DNA of 64,000 nucleotides, taken from positions 110,996 to 174,995 of the forward strand of contig SPAW01000003.1 in assembly GCA_005239465.1 (NCBI GenBank), read 5' to 3'. The DNA is from Nitrospira sp. (GTDB lineage: Bacteria; Nitrospirota; Nitrospiria; Nitrospirales; Nitrospiraceae). The notes under the pieces are model-generated. The model was not told the origin of the DNA. It worked only from the letters and a program-made list of their open reading frames with translations, and did no database searches. Made by a program: the position numbers and the translations under genes. This document shows positions 54,482 to 62,341 of this stretch, piece by piece; position 1 is the first letter of the stretch; every line of letters starts with the position of its first letter.

Positions 54482-54739
54482 CTATATTTCTGTACTTGAT
54501 TGCTCGTTCAACCAGGCTTCGAACGCGTCATGGAGCCTGCGTTTATAGTGAGGCTGGTACCCGGGGATGCTGGAGTAATCTCCCGACTCCAGCATCTTTC
54601 GAATCATGCCCGCAGTATACGACGCGCCTTGCGCGCGATGATCTTTGTGCCACACGGCAAGACGACTCTCAGACGCACCTTCCTGGGCCTCATCGAAAAC
54701 GTACCAATCACAGTCTTTCGAAAATCGAAGGTACGCCAT
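54482..54739 (-). CDS. Hypothetical protein
   Basis: 85 aa from MAYLRFSKDCDWYVF (54739; the frame opens at 54751). WYVFDEAQEGASESRLAVWH and IRKMLESGDYSSIPGY, YKRRLHDAFEAWL look like a folded small protein. Family not recognised and no clear Shine-Dalgarno. Confidence 0.5.
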   Translation of the reverse strand: MAYLRFSKDCDWYVFDEAQEGASESRLAVWHKDHRAQGASYTAGMIRKMLESGDYSSIPGYQPHYKRRLHDAFEAWLNEQSSTEI

Positions 54740-54826
54740 AACGTGACTCAAGAACTAAAACAATGCCGCGCGCGGAGGAGCAGTTCCGGGTCCATGTAGC
54801 AGGCGACTTTGCAAGAAACTAGGTCT

Positions 54827-55030
54827 TCACCTTGCGCGTGTTTCAGCTGTGATGATTCTTCCGGCTATTTCCTCTCCACAGACAACGCATCGATATCCTC
54901 TTGTGAAGACCTCTCCGAATTCCTCTCCATCCCAACCTTCCAATCTCGCCCGGAAGTGACAGGCAGGATCGTCACAGCGAGGTTCAAGCGGATAGTTTTC
55001 GCCTCTGGAAATCCAAACACCTTGTTTCAT
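54827..55030 (-). CDS. Small Cys4 zinc-ribbon-like protein
   Basis: 67 aa with C-x4-C (CDDPAC) and C-x2-C (CVVC) pairs 29 residues apart and FRARLEGWDGEEFGEVFTRG between them, consistent with one zinc site. The start ATG 55030 lacks a good ribosome site. Function unknown. Confidence 0.5.
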   Translation of the reverse strand: MKQGVWISRGENYPLEPRCDDPACHFRARLEGWDGEEFGEVFTRGYRCVVCGEEIAGRIITAETRAR

Positions 55031-55039
55031 ACGTTCACA

Positions 55040-55150
55040 CGCGCATGACGCAGACTACTCATCAGGGGTGAAAAGTGTCAATGGAGGAGGCAGCGGGCGG
55101 GGCTGAGGCGGCTGATCAGATCGAAACTGTTCCTGACACCGTTTTCTTTC
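55040..55150. repeat. 111-bp perfect direct repeat, copy 1
   Basis: Identical by eye to 57400-57510. On the minus strand it encodes 31 codons ending QPPQPRPLPPPLTLFTPDE and stop (55055), which looks like the end of a lost gene. The pair brackets the bacterioferritin gene, the second PII-like copy and the IS30 remnant. Confidence 0.85.
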
Positions 55151-55184
55151 GCCGCCCGGTTTTCTTTCCCGGTTGATTGAAGGG

Positions 55185-55640
55185 TTAGGATCGGAATGGT
55201 TGGACATCACCTGACTGGCGCAACATCTTGTTCACCTCGTCAAGGTGCAGCTCTTCACCGACAATCATCTCTCGTGCATATTCTTCCAACAGGACGGACT
55301 TTCCTTCGGAGACTTTCAGGAGTTCGTAATAGGAGACGATGGCGGCCTTCTCGTGCTCCAAGCTTTCCTGCAGGATATCTCCCACATCATGCTTCTCGGT
55401 TTCCAAGAGTGTCCCAATTTTCAGCGACGGGTGGCCGCCTAGCAAGGTGACCAGTTCCCCGGCTTTATGCGCATGGGCAAGGCTCTCGTCAGCATTACGC
55501 TTTAGCCAAGACACGATAGGAATGCGGTTATAGCCATAGATCATGAGGGAGTAATGCATATAGCGTACGACGCCCGCCAACTCATGCTCCATAATTTTGT
55601 TAAGAATCCCAACCGCGCGTTGCGTGTCTTGATCGTTCAT
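55185..55640 (-). CDS. Bacterioferritin-like protein
   Basis: 151 aa, four-helix iron-storage type protein. Likely diiron ligands are E20, E52/H56, E96 and E129-x2-H132 (GEELHLDEV). The heme-ligand Met of classical bacterioferritin (near 52) is not at that place. AGGAGG precedes ATG 55640; the longer frame to 55733 is not supported. It probably stores iron or detoxifies peroxide. Confidence 0.83.
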   Translation of the reverse strand: MNDQDTQRAVGILNKIMEHELAGVVRYMHYSLMIYGYNRIPIVSWLKRNADESLAHAHKAGELVTLLGGHPSLKIGTLLETEKHDVGDILQESLEHEKAAIVSYYELLKVSEGKSVLLEEYAREMIVGEELHLDEVNKMLRQSGDVQPFRS

Positions 55641-55955
55641 CTGACGCCTCCTGTTATGCCAAACTGTCCCGCCTGAAGAAGTTGCGAATGGCATATCGCC
55701 TGGCACGTCTGCTGCGGCCGGCCTTTGCAGCATGGCAAACCACCATCAGCCATTCGACGGGAGGCAAGTCTACTGGAAAGCCCGATGCATATCCACCTCG
55801 TTCTGTTCTTGGTGGCACGCAAGGCGTTGATGGCGACCGAGCAGCCGTCCGGCCCCACACAGAACAAACGAACGCGTGAGCGAATGATGTATTTCGTTGG
55901 GCTTTGAACACCTGAAGCGCACACAACATCAGGAAAGTGAAATGACAAGACCTCG
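55641..55955. other. Non-coding region upstream of the second PII-like copy
   Basis: Frames here lack ribosome sites and known motifs. The duplicated segment starts at 55956. Confidence 0.4.
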
Positions 55956-56503
55956 CCCTCACGTCCCTTTCATTTTCTCTTCTAGTGGAGTACGCAAGGG
56001 AAGAGGCAGATGGAGGAACATTTGTCTTTTTTCCGTCTCTACCCTAAGAATGGGTAGAGCCGCAGGCTGAATCATTGTCAGCTTCGGTGACAACCCCTCC
56101 CGCAGGTGCACAGGAGTGCCTTCTATGAAAATGCTGCTGATCGTCTTTCGTGAGTCGATGGTTGAACACATCCATGCCCTACTGAAAGAATATGAAGCCA
56201 ACGCGTTTACTGAGCTGCACAATGTAGCCGGCAAGGGAGAGACCGGACCCACCGTGCAGTTCTTCCTGTCACCGGACGCCAACTGTATGATCCTCACCGC
56301 GGTATCGGAACAGGTTGCCTACCGCCTCATCGAGGGGTTCACGCGCTATAGAGCAGAGCACGTGGTGCGTCAGGGTGACAAGTTGTTCCCTCTTCACGTA
56401 TTCGTCCTTCCCTGTGAGCAAGCGGTCTAGCCACGGACAGCGTGTCCGCCGCCGTTCGGTGTTACCAGCACACAACAAGGCGACCGAGACAACCGCCACG
56501 CGC
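55956..56503. repeat. Duplicated segment, copy 2
   Basis: Second copy of 49024-49570. It ends in the dispersed repeat at 56498 and directly precedes the IS30 remnant. Confidence 0.85.
56125..56430 (+). CDS. PG0541-type PII-like protein, copy 2
   Basis: 101 aa, about 85 percent identical to the protein at 49193, with most changes conservative (VEHIHALLKEYEANAFTELH). The intact frame of both copies suggests both are or were recently functional. AGGAG lies before ATG 56125. Confidence 0.7.
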   Translation: MKMLLIVFRESMVEHIHALLKEYEANAFTELHNVAGKGETGPTVQFFLSPDANCMILTAVSEQVAYRLIEGFTRYRAEHVVRQGDKLFPLHVFVLPCEQAV

Positions 56504-56520
56504 GGACGAGGCGCTCAACA
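56498..56520 (+). repeat. Dispersed repeat, copy 4
   Basis: ACGCGCGGACGAGGCGCTCA followed by ACA. The next bases (AAGACTCCCGACCCC) recur at 57371 after copy 5. Confidence 0.6.
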
Positions 56521-56549
56521 AAGACTCCCGACCCCTTTTTTCATCCCTC

Positions 56550-57311
56550 ATGCTCCAGAAGATCGTCGCGAGCAAATTGACGTTGGAGTGGTCACCTGAA
56601 CAAATCGCGGGATGGCTCAAGCTGTCATTTCCAGATCAGGGCACCATGCGGGTCTCCCATGAAACGATCTACCGCAGCTTGTTCATTCAAGCCCGAGGGG
56701 TGCTCAAGAAAGAATTAATCGGGCATCTCCGATCCCGGCGCAGGATGCGACGTGTGAAACACGCGAGCACGGCTGGCCAGCCGCGCGGGCAGATCGTTGA
56801 TGGCGTCTCCATCCGCGACCGTCCCGCTGACGTGGAAGATCGGGCGATTCCCGGTCATTGGGAAGGGGACTTGATTGCTGGGTCCAAGAATACGCACATG
56901 GCCACCTTGGTGGAACGCTCGTCACGCTTCACGATGCTGGTGAAGGTGCCGGGGAAAGATACCGCCAGCGTGGTGACGGCACTGAGCACGCAGATACGGC
57001 AACTGCCATCAGCCTTGCGCCGGTCATTAACCTGGGATCGCGGGATGGAATTGGCCCAGCACAAACGCTTGACGGTTGATACGAAGGTGCAGGTCTATTT
57101 TTGTGACCCGCAAAGCCCGTGGCAGCGGGGCACGAATGAAAATACAAACCGCTTGCTGCGTCAGTATTTTCCGAAAGGCACAGACCTGTCACGGTACTCC
57201 CAAGCAGACTTGAACACGATTGCGTTACGCTTGAACCAACGTCCAAGGAAGACGTTGGGGTTTCACACGCCGGCGGCTATACTGGAGGCAACTGTTGCAA
57301 GCACCGCCTGA
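56550..57311 (+). mobile_element. IS30-family transposase, 5'-truncated
   Basis: 253 codons from ATG 56550 (in-frame to 56442 but those codons belong to the duplicated segment). The DDE integrase core is present: D in HWEGDLIAG, D in TWDRGMELAQHK and E in GTNENTNRLLRQYFP, ending LNQRPRKTLGFHTPA. The N-terminal HTH_38 domain of IS30 transposases is missing; recognisable homology begins at LQKIVASKLTLEWSPEQIAG. No terminal inverted repeat was found at the left, so the element is probably immobile. Confidence 0.85.
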
Positions 57312-57345
57312 ACCTACCATGACGTTCCTCAAGAACTAAGACCAT

Positions 57346-57370
57346 GGCGCGAGCGGACAAGGCGATCAAC
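57346..57370 (+). repeat. Dispersed repeat, copy 5
   Basis: Variant GGCGCGAGCGGACAAGGCGA then TCAAC, followed by AAGACTCACGACCCC as after copy 4. It lies 35 bp after the transposase stop. Confidence 0.55.
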
Positions 57371-57399
57371 AAAGACTCACGACCCCGTTTCTTTTCCTC

Positions 57400-57510
57400 C
57401 GCGCATGACGCAGACTACTCATCAGGGGTGAAAAGTGTCAATGGAGGAGGCAGCGGGCGGGGCTGAGGCGGCTGATCAGATCGAAACTGTTCCTGACACC
57501 GTTTTCTTTC
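57400..57510. repeat. 111-bp perfect direct repeat, copy 2
   Basis: Second copy of 55040-55150, 2360 bp away. The flanks differ on both sides. Confidence 0.85.
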
Positions 57511-57724
57511 TTGCGAATTGCCCTCTCTTCTTTCCAGAATTTGATTCTCTCTAACATACAAGCCACCTTTGCAGTTTCGTCTGTCCATGACTTAGGTGCA
57601 ATGAGACTGTCCTCTCCTAGCTAGTGTGTAGCAAGCACCGCGCGTACCGCCGAACCGAAGAAGGGGCTTGATGCCGACTCCCTCATCAGATCCGAAGCCA
57701 GGTCGCGAAACCACGTCCTGTCAG

Positions 57725-58330
57725 CTAGCTGCCGAAATCTTCTAATTCGCCTATTGAAGCTGCATATACCCAGCCGTCTACCGCACCCACATGGGCACGG
57801 CAGTCTATTGCGCGACGCTTCTTCATCCCAAGGTAAAGTATGGTCCTCTTCACTTGATCCACCGTCTCCAAGCCAAAGAGGTTCATATAGTCTGCAATTT
57901 CTCCAAACGAACCATGAGCGAGTTCCCCAAAGGCAAAATCGCCTCCTTGCTGAAGTTTGCGGGAGATCGCGAACAAGAATGGAACGAGGCAATTCTTGGC
58001 AAAGCCTATGAGTGTCGGATCACTGGCAAGGGTCGCCAATAGCCGAAGTCGCGAGCCGAGGCAGAGCGAGCCATCTGGATTAATATGGTACGCTCCCCAC
58101 CGCGGTATTCGGCCGTCCAATTCATCAACTAAAGGTATATACCGTGGGAATTTGTCCGGCACCAAGATGCGCAGCCGAAAAGCATCCGTAATCTCATCAT
58201 GATCAGTCGACTTGGCAGTGAAGTCGAATAACCCCTCAATGTGTAGAGTGACTCCGTTAACTGGGCAAACATCCATTCCCCGGTATCTACAGAGGAATCT
58301 ATCTAGCCCCAATGCATCGTACCTGCTCAT
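57725..58330 (-). CDS. CBASS E2-like (ubiquitin-conjugating fold) protein
   Basis: 201 aa. RILVPDKFPRYIPLVDELDG and GAYHINPDGSLCLGS (79-93) reproduce the E2 core: FPxxxP strand, His82 and the candidate catalytic Cys90 in HxNxDGxxCLG. No E1 (adenylation) or JAB peptidase domain is fused or adjacent. Its ATG overlaps the CD-NTase stop by 4 nt. Single E2 proteins in CBASS are known to process and conjugate the C-terminus of their CD-NTase and so prime it. Confidence 0.88.
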   Translation of the reverse strand: MSRYDALGLDRFLCRYRGMDVCPVNGVTLHIEGLFDFTAKSTDHDEITDAFRLRILVPDKFPRYIPLVDELDGRIPRWGAYHINPDGSLCLGSRLRLLATLASDPTLIGFAKNCLVPFLFAISRKLQQGGDFAFGELAHGSFGEIADYMNLFGLETVDQVKRTILYLGMKKRRAIDCRAHVGAVDGWVYAASIGELEDFGS

Positions 58331-59514
58331 CTACACCAAGGCTTAGGAGCATCGCGGATCACATGCACAGCTGGAGACGAAGATACACGTGGTCCGGATC
58401 CAATAATTGAGGTTAGCACGGCGTCACCTAGAGTCACCCCGAAGAGCTTGGTGGCGTGATCCTGGAGGGAACTACGGTCAGTGATGGAAGTGACCTTATA
58501 GATGTCACTTTTCGCTTTCTCGAGCCAGACAATGAAGTTGTCTTCAAGGCGTAACTGCCTACCTTCTTGAGTTCCCCACCGGTCAGCAAAATCCTCCACA
58601 GGATTGACCGGATTCGGCACTCTTGGTCGCGAAGTGCCCACACTCATGCTTGACAATATCTGTTCTAGCGCATCCAAAAGTTCAAATTCTCCTCTATACG
58701 CTACGGCTGCGAGGGTGGTAATGATGATAGAGATGGGTTTTCTCTCAGGGGCCTTCTCAAACATCACATCGCGATGCCGTTTCAGAATTTGAATGGCCAT
58801 TTGCAGCGGTGTTTTCCATCTATAGGCAGGTAAATCGTCTACTCGGGCTACGTTCGCCTGAAGGGCACGAGCTTTCAACAACGAATCAGCCAATCTCATA
58901 CGTGATTCGAACCATCGCGCATAACCTTCTGGATTACTAATTTGCCAATCCTCGGATATACGCCTATACAACGGATGCCTGTCATCAGTTATCGCAACGG
59001 CCAGTTGTGCCAAATCTTGCGCAAGCAGGTTCGACATCCCCGCCTGGATCATGCGCTGCTGGATGGCTTTCCAAACACTGTCGGTGTGTCGAATGCACGG
59101 CACTGTATCCAGATGAAATTTGAGACGCTCTTCGGACTTGAGTCTCCAACACCGATGCTTCTCTTCTAACTTCTGCTGCATCTTCCGTTCGTTCCGATAG
59201 GTTTCCAGATCCGCTCCGACCATCTGTTTCAGATCTGCTTGAGTATGCGTCGTCGCTGTTATGCCTTCCTGAAGCTTGCATACCAGGTCCAGGTCATAAT
59301 CATCGCGTTTCCACGGTTTGGTAGCTGTACCCAACCTGAATGAACCTTGAGGAAACACATGCGGTTTGTACCGAGCAATTTTTGACTTCGATTGATCACT
59401 GAGCCACTCGCCAAGACTATGATACTTGCTTTCGGCTGCCTGGTAGTTGGCATCAGAGATGTCAATCGACTCCGCGAGAGCAGTCAGGATTTTTCCTTTT
59501 TGATCCTCAATCAT
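58327..59514 (-). CDS. CBASS cyclic-oligonucleotide synthase (CD-NTase)
   Basis: 395 aa nucleotidyltransferase. PQGSFRLGTATKP (55-67; GS at 57-58), the first two catalytic aspartates D74 and D76 in DDYDLDLVCK, and the third, D136, in LKFHLDTVPC. It should make a cyclic nucleotide signal on phage infection; the product cannot be read from sequence. The C-terminus is PKPWCR, with Cys next to last, a possible attachment point for the E2. AGGAGG overlaps the stop of the effector gene and lies 5 nt before ATG 59514. Confidence 0.92.
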   Translation of the reverse strand: MIEDQKGKILTALAESIDISDANYQAAESKYHSLGEWLSDQSKSKIARYKPHVFPQGSFRLGTATKPWKRDDYDLDLVCKLQEGITATTHTQADLKQMVGADLETYRNERKMQQKLEEKHRCWRLKSEERLKFHLDTVPCIRHTDSVWKAIQQRMIQAGMSNLLAQDLAQLAVAITDDRHPLYRRISEDWQISNPEGYARWFESRMRLADSLLKARALQANVARVDDLPAYRWKTPLQMAIQILKRHRDVMFEKAPERKPISIIITTLAAVAYRGEFELLDALEQILSSMSVGTSRPRVPNPVNPVEDFADRWGTQEGRQLRLEDNFIVWLEKAKSDIYKVTSITDRSSLQDHATKLFGVTLGDAVLTSIIGSGPRVSSSPAVHVIRDAPKPWCR

Positions 59515-59523
59515 TCGGCCCTC

Positions 59524-60711
59524 CTAAATTTCTAGAGCCTTTACGAAGGCTCGGGTTTTATTGTTGTGATCGTAAATTATCCATAGCATCTCTGCTTTCG
59601 GCATTCTGACGCGTCCAAGTTCAACAGCTGCCGCTACCGGCATCGCGGGAAATATGGCCAACGGGGCATCATTCCCGTGCTTATCCGAAATTCGAACCAT
59701 TAAACGGCGAACGGCTTGGCGAAACCTCGACAGTTGCTCACGGGTCCTCAAAAAATCATTGTTCGGTTTGTCAATGGTGATTTCCCAAATAGCAATCTGC
59801 CTCCCCAACACAGATGTCACGCGATGATGAGCAATCGGCGCGCTTAGTGAAACGATCAATGCGGGGGGATGCTCAAAGCTGTGAGGAACTTTTAATCGGT
59901 ACTCTGCATCGTGCGATTCCTCACTCCATTGCCAGGATTGCTCCGGCTCCCGACGAAGTTGGTATACATCTGCGGCGATCTTGTCCGTGAAGAGAGCGCC
60001 AAGTCGTATCAATAGTGGCATCGGTGCGAAGGCGAATATCGAGAAGTGATCACGTTCCGCAATGCGAGGACGGATCCACCGCTCAAATCCTTTCTCAAGA
60101 TTCAGGCCTTCAGTGACCCAATAGTCGGGGTCATCATCTTTGCCTTCCCATGTCATGCTCAGGGAAATGGGATTTTCTTCGGATGGGTATGCGTGCGGAA
60201 ACATGGCCCAGTGAGCCTGCAGCGGTCGAAGAGGAGATTTCTCATCTCCAATGTTGGCACCATAGAGCACCACGGTCGATTTCTTATTAGGATCGACGCC
60301 GGTCACGATCGCGACCCTTTTTTCGTGCAGTATTTTCCATTGTCTAAGGAGGTCAGCAGAGTACCGACCGCCATCCTGCTCCTGGTCCATCTTCTTGTGG
60401 CAATCGTGACAGACCAGCATGAGGTTGCCCACCTCGTTGAGGAGACGGACGTTCTTGTTAAAAGTTCCTCGCCCACGAGGCCCGCGGCAAGAGAAGGAAT
60501 AAATATGCGCCTTCTCGGAAATGTTAACGCGTTCTTGGGTCACGGGAGACTTATAGAGGATGCGGTTACACCCGCTAAATTGACAACGGCCAGCCGCTCT
60601 AGCCCACAGTTCACGCTCAACATTACGTCTAATATGACGAGTTACATCCATGAACGTTCTTTTGATCAGTCTCTTGGAATTTTCGATTTTCATATAGGCT
60701 TCATCCCTCAT
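59524..60711 (-). CDS. CBASS effector Cap5 (HNH endonuclease-SAVED)
   Basis: 395 aa. N-terminal HNH nuclease: C43-x4-C48 (CQFSGC), H69 (SEKAHIYSF), N96 (EVGNLMLVC), C101-x2-C104 and H105 (CHDCHKK). C-terminal SAVED domain (about 190-395; LSRFRQAVRRLMVRISD, LAIFPAMPVAAAVELGRVRM, AEMLWIIYDHN), which binds the cyclic nucleotide and switches on DNA cleavage. It is first in the operon, 9 nt before the CD-NTase. The start could also be ATG 60693 or 60651. Confidence 0.93.
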   Translation of the reverse strand: MRDEAYMKIENSKRLIKRTFMDVTRHIRRNVERELWARAAGRCQFSGCNRILYKSPVTQERVNISEKAHIYSFSCRGPRGRGTFNKNVRLLNEVGNLMLVCHDCHKKMDQEQDGGRYSADLLRQWKILHEKRVAIVTGVDPNKKSTVVLYGANIGDEKSPLRPLQAHWAMFPHAYPSEENPISLSMTWEGKDDDPDYWVTEGLNLEKGFERWIRPRIAERDHFSIFAFAPMPLLIRLGALFTDKIAADVYQLRREPEQSWQWSEESHDAEYRLKVPHSFEHPPALIVSLSAPIAHHRVTSVLGRQIAIWEITIDKPNNDFLRTREQLSRFRQAVRRLMVRISDKHGNDAPLAIFPAMPVAAAVELGRVRMPKAEMLWIIYDHNNKTRAFVKALEI

Positions 60712-60851
60712 CTACGGCAAACGAATCAAAGGTCCCACCGCATGTAGTCGTATTCGGCCCCTTCTCAAATGGTTATGTGTCGCCGCATGTCTCCCTCTTG
60801 CTGCAGCACTGAGATGAAGACTTTGGCGCTATCATTATCTCCTCACCAAAT

Positions 60852-60894
60852 AAAAAAGCCGCACCTGGAGCATCACGCCTCCAAAATGCGGCTT
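60852..60894 (-). terminator. Rho-independent terminator of the zinc-ribbon gene
   Basis: On the minus strand AAGCCGCA...TGCGGCTT with an inner TGGAG...CTCCA pair, followed by TTTTTT. It lies 71 nt after the stop at 60965 and insulates the CBASS operon from upstream transcription. Confidence 0.85.
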
Positions 60895-60964
60895 CACGTC
60901 CCTTCGTCGAACCTAACAGTCGACTAGAGCCCTACGCCTTCAACAGCCAGCTTCTATTCAGCCA

Positions 60965-61138
60965 TCACAGTATGTTCTTCGGTCTCCAAGGCAACCACGT
61001 CGGATAAGGGAGATGTAACTTGCACTTTGGACACTCCAAGAAGTCATCTCGCCAAACCCGACACTTGTTCACAAGGACACTTCCCGTTACTTTTATTAGA
61101 TCCTGCCCACATGGGCAGCGATAAATTCGATCAAACAT
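60965..61138 (-). CDS. 57-aa zinc-ribbon protein
   Basis: MFDRIYRCPCGQDLIKVTGS, then KCRVWRDDFLECPKCKLHL: C8-x-C10, one Cys near 28 and a CPKC pair, enough for one zinc site. It has its own promoter (61189-61217) and terminator (60852-60894), a rare degree of support for so small a gene. It lies directly upstream of the CBASS operon on the same strand but is separated by the terminator. Function unknown. Confidence 0.75.
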   Translation of the reverse strand: MFDRIYRCPCGQDLIKVTGSVLVNKCRVWRDDFLECPKCKLHLPYPTWLPWRPKNIL

Positions 61139-61188
61139 ATGATTGCGAATCCATCACTGAACGGGGTCAAACCGTTATGCATGATGAC

Positions 61189-61217
61189 TACATATAGCTA
61201 TCCTGTCTTTTTGTCAA
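61189..61217 (-). promoter_or_regulatory. Sigma70-like promoter of the 57-aa zinc-ribbon gene
   Basis: Minus strand TTGACA (61212-61217), 17-nt spacer, TATGTA (61189-61194). The leader would be about 45 nt. Confidence 0.6.
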
Positions 61218-61565
61218 TACCAAATATTGTGGATTGATTGGGGAATGCGAGGAAAAGCTGTGGATAGCTACGGGGCGAATCTTGGAGCCGAATAGCGCCC
61301 TAATCGCGCAAGTTATCCACAGAACAAGCTGCTAGTTTGAACCCAAATCCAGTATTTGCTTCTCGTCGTCATCACCTAGAAGGCCATTCGCCCAATTTTC
61401 AGCGTCGCTTCCTCCACGCCTTTAATTGGGACAAACCGACCACCGATACCAAGCACGACGACTTTCGGAAGCGGGAAATAGGGACAGGCTACTTTTCGCT
61501 CGTAATTGTGTCAACTCAGCGAAATGGCGAAATAGACGTATTAACAGGGGCGGGGAAAAAGAGCA
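61218..61565. other. Non-coding region
   Basis: No supported gene. GGGACAGGCTACTTTTC at 61481-61497 recurs at 61906-61922. Confidence 0.45.
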
Positions 61566-61690
61566 TATAGCGAATGGCATATAGCTGATGGCCGGAACAA
61601 GAGACATATCTCGCCCTTCGGTGTGACTCAGGGCCGTGAGCTTGCCGAACGGTGAAGCGTCTGTATTTTCATGCGAGATATGAACGACGA
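61566..61690. repeat. Dispersed repeat cluster, copy of 37549-37720
   Basis: AGCTGATGGCCGG and about 55 bp from ATCTCGCCCTTCGGTGTGAC onward match 37594-37648; then GAGATATGAACGACGAATAA. It abuts the slipin fragment. Confidence 0.7.
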
Positions 61691-61737
61691 ATAACGCCGG
61701 AGAAATGCGCGTGGCGACTGCTGCGGCGCTCGCTCTG

Positions 61738-61895
61738 TCACTCTTTCTTGAAGGCCAGCTTGCTGTCTGCCAACAAGCCGGTCAGCAACGAGCTGAACTC
61801 CATGGGAATGACAAACTTTGTGGAAAGGCCCGCCCCCATCACCTTCAACGTCTCCAGATATTGCAAGCTCATGGTCTTGGCATCCACGCCCTTGG
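61738..61895 (-). pseudogene. Copied 3' end of the slipin gene
   Basis: The last 52 codons of the slipin gene at 62903 are present here at about 93 percent identity, with the stop and about 27 bp past it. The match ends abruptly after CATCCACGCCCTTGG, where GAAAGGGGGGACAGGCTACT takes over. No start or upstream part. Confidence 0.85.
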
Positions 61896-62013
61896 AAAGA
61901 AAGGGGGGACAGGCTACTTTTCTGGCGACGTTCTGGGACGTCCAGAAGCTTGAGTGGGGTCAGCAAGAAATACTGGGGTCATGAGTTTTGACGTATGAAC
62001 AGCGGGGGACATT

Positions 62014-62310
62014 TCAGGCCGCGGCACGGACCTTCACCGTGAGACGTACTTGCGCTCCGAGCCGGGCCAGCATGTCGATCAGTGCGTCCGTACTGAACAA
62101 GTCGATACGCCCACGGAGGAGATCGCTGACGCGGGGCTGAGTCACACCGAGTATCTTGGCCGCTGCTCTCTGTTTGAGGTGGCGGGACGCGATGAGCTTC
62201 TGCACCTGGATCATGAGGTCCGCTCGGACCAGCAGATGCTCGGCCTCCTCGCGGCGAAACCCGAGGTCACGGAATACATTCCCGGTGGACGGTGTGATCT
62301 TCAGTTTCAT
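62014..62310 (-). CDS. HigA-type XRE antitoxin
   Basis: 98 aa. MKLKITPSTGNVFRDLGF is the typical start of HTH_37 (COG5606) antitoxins; the helix-turn-helix is LKQRAAAKILGVTQPRVSDL LRG-like, followed by DALIDMLARLGAQVRL. GGGAGGAG lies 5 nt before ATG 62310. It follows the toxin by 31 nt and should repress the pair. Confidence 0.88.
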   Translation of the reverse strand: MKLKITPSTGNVFRDLGFRREEAEHLLVRADLMIQVQKLIASRHLKQRAAAKILGVTQPRVSDLLRGRIDLFSTDALIDMLARLGAQVRLTVKVRAAA

Positions 62311-62341
62311 GATTCTCCTCCCCTCTCGCTCCACTTACCGC

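Noticed and set aside
43978-57370. Dispersed 26-bp repeat considered as a CRISPR array
   Set aside because: Copies are kilobases apart with irregular spacing and no spacers or cas genes.
43978-57370. Same repeat considered as integron attC sites
   Set aside because: No integrase, no GTTRRRY core and no cassette-like single ORFs between copies in one orientation.
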